From contig DKPB01000021.1 of NCBI GenBank assembly GCA_002471015.1, positions 1 through 6,500 of the forward strand: DNA of 6,500 nucleotides. Direction: 5' to 3'. This document shows positions 1 to 5,685 of this stretch, piece by piece. The notes under the pieces are model-generated. The model worked only from the letters and a program-made list of their open reading frames with translations. It was not told the DNA's origin and made no database searches. The stretch comes from Stenotrophomonas sp. UBA7346 (GTDB lineage Bacteria; Pseudomonadota; Gammaproteobacteria; Xanthomonadales; Xanthomonadaceae). Position 1 is the stretch's first letter; every line of letters starts with the position of its first letter. Position numbers and translations under genes: made by a program.

Positions 1-547
1 TCCGATCTGGCGTCGCGGCGGCCGGCGCGGCGGAGGCGACTTCCGGCAGCGGCTCGGGCTCGCGCACGATCAGGTTGGACGGCGCCGCTGCCGGCGCTTC
101 GATCACCGGCTCGGCGACTGCGGTTGCGGTCTCGGGCGCAGCGACCAGCGCCGAGTACTCGCGTACCAGCCGGCCCTGGCCCCAATCCACTTCGATCAGG
201 AAGCTCAGCGCGGGCACCTGCACGGGCGAGGCGCTGGTGACGCGCACCACCGCACGACCTTCCCGATCCTGCGCAAACTGGAACTGCAGCTCGCTGACCA
301 GCCCTTCCGGACGCGCCAGGCCCACGCGCTCGAAGGTGACCGGCGCGGCCAACCCCACGCTGGCGTTCTCAAGTTCGCCAGGATCGCTGGAAATAACCGG
401 GATTTCGGCCAGCAACGGCTGGCCCGGCTTGGACAGGACACGGATATTGCCCAGCCCCAGTGCCATCGCCGCGCTGCTGAACAACGCCAGCCCGAGGACC
501 AGTACACCTTGTAATGGGCGCATCGCGCCCCTGCCCCATAGTTTCAT
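1..547 (-). CDS. fimV: FimV/HubP-type pilus assembly and polar organiser protein, N-terminal part (runs off the left edge)
   Basis: The frame is open from the ATG at 545-547 to the window edge (182 codons). The product starts with a signal peptide: basic residues, a hydrophobic stretch at about residues 11-28, and a likely cleavage after Ala-Met-Ala at 27-29. It is followed by LGLGNIRVLSKPGQPLLAEI (30-49), typical of the FimV N-terminal domain. From about residue 137 the chain becomes an Ala/Pro/Glu-rich linker. In this family a LysM peptidoglycan-binding domain, a transmembrane segment and an acidic cytoplasmic region follow; these would lie outside the window. FimV proteins organise the cell pole and support type IV pilus assembly and twitching. 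The position just after asd matches the asd-fimV-truA order of pseudomonads. An alternative start is the ATG at 521-523, which has AGGGG four bases upstream (528-532) and still leaves a usable signal peptide; the first ATG has no clear ribosome binding site. Confidence 0.88.
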   Translation of the reverse strand, partial: MKLWGRGAMRPLQGVLVLGLALFSSAAMALGLGNIRVLSKPGQPLLAEIPVISSDPGELENASVGLAAPVTFERVGLARPEGLVSELQFQFAQDREGRAVVRVTSASPVQVPALSFLIEVDWGQGRLVREYSALVAAPETATAVAEPVIEAPAAAPSNLIVREPEPLPEVASAAPAAATPDR

Positions 548-604
548 GGCGGCCAATATAACGGCTGACCCGGATTTCGAATACCGCTGTACCACCCAGA
601 AACG

Positions 605-631
605 ACGACGCCGGCGTGCTGCCGGCGTCGT
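605..631 (-). terminator. Probable terminator hairpin after asd
   Basis: A perfect 11-bp inverted repeat (605-615 against 621-631) with a 5-base loop begins 8 bases after the asd stop codon. On the asd transcript the stem is followed only by CGTTTC, so the U-tract is poor. It could end or attenuate asd transcription before fimV; partial readthrough is likely. Confidence 0.55.
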
Positions 632-639
632 TTCGGTGC

Positions 640-1665
<1,026 letters not shown>

Positions 1666-1749
1666 GGGGATACTCGAAAGATAGGAGGGGGGGTAGACAC
1701 ACATCGAGCCAGGTTCGGGGAACCTCCAGCGCACGGCCACGGAGGCTCC

Positions 1750-2802
1750 CTATCGTTTTTTGTCGCCGATTTTTTTGCCGGCCACGCACAGACGCGCGGT
1801 GCCGTTGGTCAGCAGTTCGGCATTGAGGGCATTGGCCGGCTGGCCGGCATCGGTACCGATGCCCAGGCCGGCCAGCAGGTTGTCGACCGCCAGCTGCACC
1901 ATCGCCCGGCGCGTTGCCAGCGAGGCGCTGCCGATATGCGGGGTCAGCACGATATTGCGCAGCGCCAGCAGCTCCGGGCGCACATGGGGTTCGTTCTCGT
2001 ATACATCCAGCGCCGCCGACGCCAGCCGGCCATTGGCCAGCGCCTCGGCCAGCGCCAGCTCATCGACGATACCGCCACGGGCGATGTTCACCAGCGTCGC
2101 GCTGGGCTTCATCCTGGCCAGCGCGGCGGCATTGATGAGGTGATGGTTCTGCGCGGTATACGGCAGCACCAGCACCAGGTGATCGACGCTGGCAAGCAGC
2201 GTATCGAAATCGACGTAGCGGGCACCGACCGCCTGCTCCTGCTCGGCCGGCAGCTGCGAACGGTTGTGGTACAGCACCTTCATGCCGAAGCCGTGGTGAC
2301 CACGGCGGGCAATGGCCTGGCCGATCCGGCCCATGCCCAGGATGCCCAGCGTGCTGCCGTGCAGATCGGCGCCGAGCATGGTGGTGAACGACCACTGCCC
2401 CCACTGGCCCTCGCGCAGCCAGCGGTCGGACTCGACGATACGGCGTGCCGCCGCCATCAGCAGCGAAAAACCAAGATCGGCGGTGGTTTCGGTGAGGACG
2501 TCAGGGGTATTGCTGGCGACGATGCCGGCCGCGCTCAGGGCGGCAACATCCAGGTTGTTATAGCCAACGCCGACATTGGCGATCATCTTCAACGCAGGCG
2601 CGTGGGCGACTTCCGCCGCACCGATGCGGTCGTTGAGGGTGACCAGGGCGCCGTCGACCTCGGCCAACCGGGCCGCGATTTCAGCGTCGCTGTGGGCACT
2701 CACCTGCGCGGTGGCAACCACGTCGCAGTACGCCGCCAGCTGCGCGACGGTATCGTCGAACAGGGGCTGCGATACCCAGACGCGGGGCCGCCGATCAGCC
2801 AT
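1750..2802 (-). CDS. D-isomer-specific 2-hydroxyacid dehydrogenase (glyoxylate/hydroxypyruvate/2-ketogluconate reductase-like)
   Basis: This 350-residue cytoplasmic protein belongs to the NAD(P)H-dependent D-2-hydroxyacid dehydrogenases, which reduce 2-keto acids such as glyoxylate, hydroxypyruvate or 2-ketogluconate. Visible motifs are NVGVGYNN (76-83), the dinucleotide-binding GMGRIG (156-161), and the catalytic triad Arg242 (in NIARGGIVDE), Glu271 (in YENEP) and His289 (in TPHIGSAS). The overall pattern is closest to GhrB/TkrA; the substrate cannot be read from sequence. It is not PdxB or SerA: no ACT or other C-terminal regulatory domain is present. The ATG lies inside the end of aroC (8-bp overlap), so the two genes are probably translationally coupled. 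The C-terminus runs about 20 residues past the usual family end (after NALNAEL) and finishes lysine-rich (GKKIGDKKR), encoded by A7 and A6 runs unusual in this GC-rich context. Confidence 0.92.
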   Translation of the reverse strand: MADRRPRVWVSQPLFDDTVAQLAAYCDVVATAQVSAHSDAEIAARLAEVDGALVTLNDRIGAAEVAHAPALKMIANVGVGYNNLDVAALSAAGIVASNTPDVLTETTADLGFSLLMAAARRIVESDRWLREGQWGQWSFTTMLGADLHGSTLGILGMGRIGQAIARRGHHGFGMKVLYHNRSQLPAEQEQAVGARYVDFDTLLASVDHLVLVLPYTAQNHHLINAAALARMKPSATLVNIARGGIVDELALAEALANGRLASAALDVYENEPHVRPELLALRNIVLTPHIGSASLATRRAMVQLAVDNLLAGLGIGTDAGQPANALNAELLTNGTARLCVAGKKIGDKKR

Positions 2803-3892
2803 CGAGCTGACCGGGAATACGCGGGCTCATGTCACCGACATCGCCGCACTGGGCACGATGGCGCATGGCCTGGTCCATCAGCACCAGTGCCAGCATCGCC
2901 TCGGCGATGGGGGTGGCGCGGATGCCGACGCAGGGGTCGTGGCGACCGGTGGTGATGACCTCCACCGCATTGCCGGCCGTATCCACCGTGGCACCGGGCA
3001 GGCGCAGGCTGGAGGTCGGCTTGAGCACCATGGCCGCGACAATCTGCTGGCCAGTGGAAATACCGCCGAGGATGCCGCCGGCATGGTTGGACTGGAAACC
3101 CTGCGGGGTGATCAGGTCACGGTGTTCGGTGCCCTTCTGCGCGGCACTGGCGAAGCCGTCGCCAATCTCCACGCCCTTGACCGCATTGATGCTCATCAGC
3201 GCCGCAGCGATATCGCCATCGAGCTTGCCGTAGATCGGCTCGCCCCAGCCCGGCGGCACGCCGTTGGCAACCACGGTGACGCGCGCACCGACCGAATCAC
3301 CGGACTTGCGCAGCGCATCCATATAGGTTTCCAGCTCCGGAACCTGGCTGGCATCAGGCCAGAAGAAGGGATTGTCTTCGACCGCGTTCCAGTCAAAGCC
3401 GGCCGGGGTGATCTCGCCGAGCTGCGACAGGTAACCGCGCACGCTGACGCCGAAACGCTGCAGCAGCCACTTCTTGGCGACCACCCCAGCGGCCACGCGC
3501 ATGGTGGTTTCACGCGCCGAGGAACGGCCGCCACCGCGCGGGTCACGGATGCCGTACTTCTGCCAGTAGCTGTAATCGGCATGGCCAGGGCGGAACTGCT
3601 GGGCGATGTTGCTGTAGTCCTTGCTGCGCTGGTCGGTGTTGCGGATCAGCAGGGCGATCGGCGTACCGGTGGTGCGGCCTTCATAGACGCCGGACAGGAT
3701 CTCGACCTCGTCGGCCTCACGGCGTGCCGAGGTATGGCGGCTCTTGCCGGTGGCCCGGCGCTGCAGATCGTGGGCGAATTCCTCGGGCGTGATCTCCAGA
3801 CCGGGGGGACACCCATCGATCACGCAGCCGATCGCCGGCCCGTGGGATTCACCGAAGGTGGTAACGCGGAGGAGTTGTCCGAAGGTATTCAA
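2795..3892 (-). CDS. aroC: Chorismate synthase
   Basis: AroC makes chorismate from 5-enolpyruvylshikimate-3-phosphate using reduced FMN, the last common step to aromatic amino acids, folate and quinones. From the TTG at 3890-3892 the product has 365 residues, close to the family's usual 350-370. Signature motifs are all present: TTFGESHG (11-18, with His17), FRPGHADY (100-107, with His104), RGGGRSSARET (119-129), SNHAGGILGG (268-277) and GRHDPCVGIR (316-325). The start is odd. No ATG, GTG or CTG exists between the in-frame stop at 3974-3976 and the conserved region, and TTG is the only standard start. By recalled alignment with E. coli AroC (MAGNTIG), an ACG at 3896-3898 occupies the initiator position. 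A 12-bp tandem array ends at 3901, just upstream. The stop overlaps the next gene's start by 8 bp. In E. coli and relatives aroC directly follows prmB; here about 650 bp of repeat-rich DNA separates them. Confidence 0.97.
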   Translation of the reverse strand: MNTFGQLLRVTTFGESHGPAIGCVIDGCPPGLEITPEEFAHDLQRRATGKSRHTSARREADEVEILSGVYEGRTTGTPIALLIRNTDQRSKDYSNIAQQFRPGHADYSYWQKYGIRDPRGGGRSSARETTMRVAAGVVAKKWLLQRFGVSVRGYLSQLGEITPAGFDWNAVEDNPFFWPDASQVPELETYMDALRKSGDSVGARVTVVANGVPPGWGEPIYGKLDGDIAAALMSINAVKGVEIGDGFASAAQKGTEHRDLITPQGFQSNHAGGILGGISTGQQIVAAMVLKPTSSLRLPGATVDTAGNAVEVITTGRHDPCVGIRATPIAEAMLALVLMDQAMRHRAQCGDVGDMSPRIPGQLDG

Positions 3893-3907
3893 TGCCGTTG
3901 TGCTCTT
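3890..3907 (-). promoter_or_regulatory. aroC translation start region with non-ATG start
   Basis: Reading on the minus strand, the array-derived AAGAG (3903-3907) is the only Shine-Dalgarno-like element. It lies 10 bases before TTG (3890-3892) and 4 bases before ACG (3896-3898). Each 12-bp repeat unit supplies another AAGAG further upstream. TTG is preferred as the standard alternative start; ACG is possible because it sits at the position where the family's ATG aligns. Confidence 0.5.
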
Positions 3908-3960
3908 GCGGTTGCTCTTGCGGTTGCTCTTGCGGTTGCTCTTGCGGTTGCTCTTGCGGT
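3901..3960 (+). repeat. Five perfect tandem copies of a 12-bp unit upstream of aroC
   Basis: The unit TGCTCTTGCGGT repeats five times without mismatch, with a further partial copy (TGCT) at 3961-3964. The 12-mer is two related hexamers, GCTCTT and GCGGTT. Perfect identity suggests recent expansion or slippage. In the aroC frame the minus strand reads Asn-Arg-Lys-Ser repeats with no stop, but without a start codon. Copy-number change would keep the frame and alter only spacing and the number of AAGAG elements upstream of aroC. Confidence 0.97.
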
Positions 3961-3971
3961 TGCTTTGATGC

Positions 3972-3997
3972 CGTCATTCCCGCGAAGGCGGGAATCG
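3972..3997 (+). repeat. dRS3/REP-like palindrome, copy 1
   Basis: This 26-bp element has CGTC followed by a 20-bp palindromic core (3976-3995): ATTCCCGC and GCGGGAAT form an 8-bp stem around the loop GAAG. The core fits the ATTCCC-N8-GGGAAT pattern known from the Neisseria dRS3 repeat; similar palindromes are scattered through many proteobacterial genomes. It is inverted relative to copies 2 and 3. GCTCTT hexamers follow directly on its right side. The T in its CGTCAT part belongs to the in-frame stop that closes the aroC upstream frame (3974-3976). Confidence 0.9.
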
Positions 3998-4026
3998 CTC
4001 TTGCTCTTGCTCTTGATTGTGCTCTT
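3997..4026 (+). repeat. GCTCTT hexanucleotide array next to palindrome copy 1
   Basis: There are three perfect GCTCTT units (3997-4014), one degenerate unit GATTGT (4015-4020) and a fourth perfect unit (4021-4026). The same hexamer makes up half of the 12-bp unit at 3901-3960, so both arrays probably share an origin. Confidence 0.9.
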
Positions 4027-4052
4027 GCCTCACGCCAGCCAAGCAAAGGCCG

Positions 4053-4070
4053 GAGCCAGAGCCAGAGCCA
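4053..4070 (-). repeat. GAGCCA hexanucleotide array next to palindrome copy 2
   Basis: Three perfect GAGCCA units (TGGCTC on the minus strand) are followed by the degenerate AAGCGA that merges into palindrome copy 2. On the minus strand they lie directly 3' of the palindrome, the same side as the GCTCTT hexamers of copy 1. Confidence 0.85.
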
Positions 4071-4073
4071 AAG

Positions 4074-4099
4074 CGATTCCCGCCTTCGCGGGAATGACG
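4074..4099 (-). repeat. dRS3/REP-like palindrome, copy 2
   Basis: This is the exact reverse complement of copy 1 over 26 bp. On the minus strand its 8-bp stem has loop GAAG. It lies about 80 bp past the GIY-YIG stop codon in the direction of transcription. No U-tract follows, so it is not a standard intrinsic terminator, but it could protect the 3' end of the RNA as REP hairpins do. Confidence 0.9.
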
Positions 4100-4134
4100 A
4101 CCTTGAAAGCAAGGGCTCGAAGCCAAAGCCAACA

Positions 4135-4176
4135 CCAAAAGCAAAACCAAAACCAAAACCAAAACCAAAACCAAAA
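4135..4176 (-). repeat. CCAAAA (TTTTGG) hexanucleotide array right after the GIY-YIG stop
   Basis: There are seven hexamer positions: CCAAAA at 4135-4140, the variant GCAAAA at 4141-4146, then five perfect CCAAAA units (4147-4176). Looser AGCCAA copies precede them at 4121-4132. The array ends 2 bases from the GIY-YIG stop codon (4179-4181). On the transcript it is a run of UUUUGG. It is strikingly AT-rich against the surrounding genes. Confidence 0.95.
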
Positions 4177-4178
4177 CA

Positions 4179-4469
4179 CTACCCAATTATCTCTTCCCAC
4201 AAATCCCGCCACTCGGGATTCACCTCTTCCACCAACCGCAACTTCCACTCCCGGTTCCACTTCTTCAGCTGCTTCTCGCGAAGAATCGCCGCTTCCATGC
4301 ACCCGTGAAGCTCGTACCAGACCAGCTTGTCCACGTTGTAGCGCTTGGTAAAACCCTCAACCACATGCTGCCGGTGTTGCCAGGTCCGCGCCACCAGGTT
4401 GCTGGTGATGCCGATGTAGAGCGTGCCGTGTTTCTTCGATGCCAGAAGATAGACGGCGGGTTGTTTCAT
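4179..4469 (-). CDS. Small single-domain GIY-YIG nuclease-family protein
   Basis: The 96-residue product is essentially one GIY-YIG domain. VYL (6-8) stands for the GIY element, LYIG (17-20) holds YIG, and the conserved helix has Arg28 and His32. Tyr44 and the REKQLKKW segment (64-71, with Glu65, the position of the metal-binding glutamate) follow, then the NPEW motif (84-87) typical of small stand-alone members. GIY-YIG domains cut DNA with one divalent metal ion. The stand-alone bacterial members (YhbQ-like and related groups) are common and poorly characterised, and no separate DNA-binding domain is present here. The ATG at 4467-4469 starts directly before the domain; GAGAG close upstream is a weak ribosome binding site. 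The gene lies between same-orientation palindromes 2 and 3 and seems less GC-rich than its neighbours. No promoter was recognised; it may be read from prmB. Biological role is unknown; nuclease activity is inferred from the conserved residues. Confidence 0.88.
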   Translation of the reverse strand: MKQPAVYLLASKKHGTLYIGITSNLVARTWQHRQHVVEGFTKRYNVDKLVWYELHGCMEAAILREKQLKKWNREWKLRLVEEVNPEWRDLWEEIIG

Positions 4470-4492
4470 TCACTCTCGCTCAAGAGCCAGAG

Positions 4493-4518
4493 CGATCCCC
4501 GCCTTCGCGGGGATGACG
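4493..4518 (-). repeat. dRS3/REP-like palindrome, copy 3 (variant)
   Basis: It has the same orientation as copy 2 but the core is ATCCCC-N8-GGGGAT: one base is changed in each arm, so the 8-bp stem (ATCCCCGC with GCGGGGAT, loop GAAG) stays perfect. On the minus strand GCTCTG and GCTCTT hexamers follow directly, as at the other copies. It begins 23 bases after the prmB stop and ends 23 bases before the GIY-YIG start, so it sits in the middle of that gap. Confidence 0.9.
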
Positions 4519-4541
4519 CGCCAAAACAGGAGCAGAGCGCA

Positions 4542-5471
4542 TCACGCCCGCGCAGCTGCCAACTCGGCGATGCGTGCATGGTGCGCACGCAGCTCAGCCG
4601 CTTCGACCGCGAAGATGCCCATCTGCCCGACCTTGAACTCGATCCATGACATGAACACCTCCGGCAGCAGCTTGATCAGATGCTGCTCCGAATCGCCCAC
4701 TTCGCAGATCAGCAAGCCGTCTTCGGTCAGATGGTCCGGCGCATCGCGCAGGATCTTCAGCACCAGGTCCAGACCGTCGTCGCCGGCGCGCAGGGCCAGG
4801 TCCGGCTCGTGCTGGTATTCCTTCGGCAGCGCGTCGGTCTCGTCATTGGTGACGTACGGCGGGTTGGTCACGATCAGGTCGTAGACGCGCCCCTGCAGGC
4901 CGGCGAACAGGTCGCTCTTGACCAGCTCAACGTTGTGGGCCAGCAGGCGCTCCTTGTTCTCCACTGCCAGCGACAGCGCGGCGTCATTGACGTCACTGCC
5001 ATCCACCTGCCAGTTGGGGTAGTAGTGGCCCATGGCGATGGCGATGCAGCCCGAGCCGGTGCACAGGTCCAGCGCGCGACTGACATCACGGCCAGCCAGC
5101 CAGGGCTCGAAGCCATTGAGGATCAGCTCGGCGATCGGCGAGCGCGGCACCAGCGCACGGTCATCGCTCTTGAAACTCAGGCCGGCAAACCAGGCCTCGC
5201 CGGTCAGGTAGGCGGCCGGCAGGCGTTCATCGATGCGGCGCTGGAACAGCGCCAGCACCTGCTGCCGCTCCTCCAGCAGCAACCGCGCCGTGCCATAGGC
5301 CGGGCCCAGGTCCGGCGGCAGGTGCAGGCTGTGCAGGGTCAGCTGGGTGGCCTCGTCCAGGGCGTTGTCGTAGCTGTGGCCGAAGCTCAGCCCGGCAGCA
5401 TTGAAACGGCTTGCGCCGTAGCGGATCAGATCGACGATCGTATGGAGTTCAGCGGCCGCTTCGGCAGTCAT
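4542..5471 (-). CDS. prmB: 50S ribosomal protein uL3 glutamine N5-methyltransferase
   Basis: PrmB transfers a methyl group from S-adenosylmethionine to the side-chain amide of a glutamine in ribosomal protein uL3 (L3), which helps 50S assembly. The product has 309 residues (E. coli PrmB: 310). It shows the N-terminal helical domain, the class I SAM-binding motif ALDLCTGSGCIAIA (133-146), and the glutamine-binding NPPY motif (203-206) shared by PrmB, PrmC and HemK-type enzymes. PrmB fits better than PrmC because of the N-terminus (AAAELHTIVDLIRYGASRF) and because aroC lies downstream. The ATG at 5469-5471 was chosen; an in-frame ATG at 5588 would add 39 residues unlike the family and would cover the likely promoter. 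The ribosome binding site is weak. A TATAAT box lies about 30 bases upstream. The stop is followed after 23 bases by palindrome copy 3. Confidence 0.95.
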   Translation of the reverse strand: MTAEAAAELHTIVDLIRYGASRFNAAGLSFGHSYDNALDEATQLTLHSLHLPPDLGPAYGTARLLLEERQQVLALFQRRIDERLPAAYLTGEAWFAGLSFKSDDRALVPRSPIAELILNGFEPWLAGRDVSRALDLCTGSGCIAIAMGHYYPNWQVDGSDVNDAALSLAVENKERLLAHNVELVKSDLFAGLQGRVYDLIVTNPPYVTNDETDALPKEYQHEPDLALRAGDDGLDLVLKILRDAPDHLTEDGLLICEVGDSEQHLIKLLPEVFMSWIEFKVGQMGIFAVEAAELRAHHARIAELAAARA

Positions 5472-5501
5472 GGCAATACGGAAATACTTGAAAGGTCTGC
5501 G

Positions 5502-5507
5502 ATTATA
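5502..5507 (-). promoter_or_regulatory. Likely -10 box of the prmB promoter
   Basis: A perfect TATAAT on the minus strand lies 30 bases before the prmB start, giving a predicted 5' leader of about 20-25 bases. TGCC precedes it, close to but not an extended -10. No good -35 match exists at 16-18 bases upstream. In such GC-rich DNA the exact match is still notable. Confidence 0.5.
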
Positions 5508-5540
5508 GGCATCCGACCGGTATATTGACTGCCCAGTTGC

Positions 5541-5556
5541 AGCCGAAACTTCGGCT
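5541..5556. promoter_or_regulatory. 16-bp dyad in the prmB-sco divergent region (possible operator)
   Basis: AGCCGAAACTTCGGCT reads as two 7-base inverted arms around a 2-base centre. It lies about 35 bp upstream of the prmB -10 box and 129 bp before the sco start. It could be a protein-binding dyad or a small hairpin; no known operator consensus was recognised. Confidence 0.3.
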
Positions 5557-5685
5557 TTGGCACCAAAAGGCAGCCAAACGCCGGCCAAACCACCGGGATG
5601 TACGCCTGCAATCCCCTACACTCCCGTATCCCGCCCGCGGCGGACGCCCTGTCCTGCCGCCGTACCCGAACGGAAGCCCGCGCGC

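Larger units (their letters stand above)
3972..4099. repeat. REPIN-like inverted pair of palindromes
   Basis: Copies 1 and 2 match as exact inverted 26-mers separated by 76 bp. The inner flanks are also partly complementary: GCTCTT hexamers on the left face GAGCCA hexamers on the right. This allows one long imperfect hairpin with a unique centre of about 26 bases (4027-4052). Two inverted REP palindromes around a short spacer is the REPIN architecture. The usual REPIN partner, a RAYT (Y1 tyrosine) transposase, is not present in the window. Confidence 0.6.
3893..4541. other. Repeat-rich insert with a GIY-YIG gene, separating prmB from aroC
   Basis: This block holds three dRS3-like palindromes (3972-3997, 4074-4099, 4493-4518), a 12-bp tandem array (3901-3960), hexamer arrays (3997-4026, 4053-4070, 4135-4176) and one small nuclease-like gene (4179-4469). 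prmB and aroC are neighbours in many gammaproteobacteria, so the block is inferred to be an insertion or an expanded intergenic region. No target-site duplication or terminal inverted repeats framing the whole block were recognised. Apart from the 286 bp of repeats left of the GIY-YIG gene, no further gene is seen. Confidence 0.55.

Noticed and set aside
1687..1693. G7 tract before asd as a phase-variation switch
   Set aside because: Seven bases is short for such a switch and it lies outside the coding region and any recognised promoter spacer.
1706..1748. Terminator between the hydroxyacid dehydrogenase and asd
   Set aside because: There is a 6-bp hairpin (1711-1716 with 1720-1725) and short outer inverted repeats, but no T-run follows on the transcript; too weak to call.
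3901..3964. Possible CRISPR array
   Set aside because: The copies are only 12 bp and directly adjacent, with no spacers and no cas genes nearby; it is a simple tandem repeat.
3972..4099. Palindromes as ordinary intrinsic terminators
   Set aside because: The stems are GC-rich, but no T-tract follows on either strand.
3849..4112. Minus-strand open frame with Pro-Gln-Glu-Gln repeats overlapping the aroC start
   Set aside because: Its sequence is produced by the 12-bp array and the palindromes; it uses a different frame from aroC and has no gene-like composition.
2576..4351. Long plus-strand open frame with Ala-Leu-Ala-Val and Asn-Gln repeats
   Set aside because: The first part is antisense to aroC and the repeats are just hexamer and 12-mer arrays read in frame; phrases such as IPAFAGMT are palindrome translations.
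5557..5685. Earlier start for the SCO1/SenC protein (adding 43 residues)
   Set aside because: The extra part is Pro/Arg-rich and would put the membrane anchor inside the protein; the ATG at 5686 has a better ribosome binding site and fits the family.
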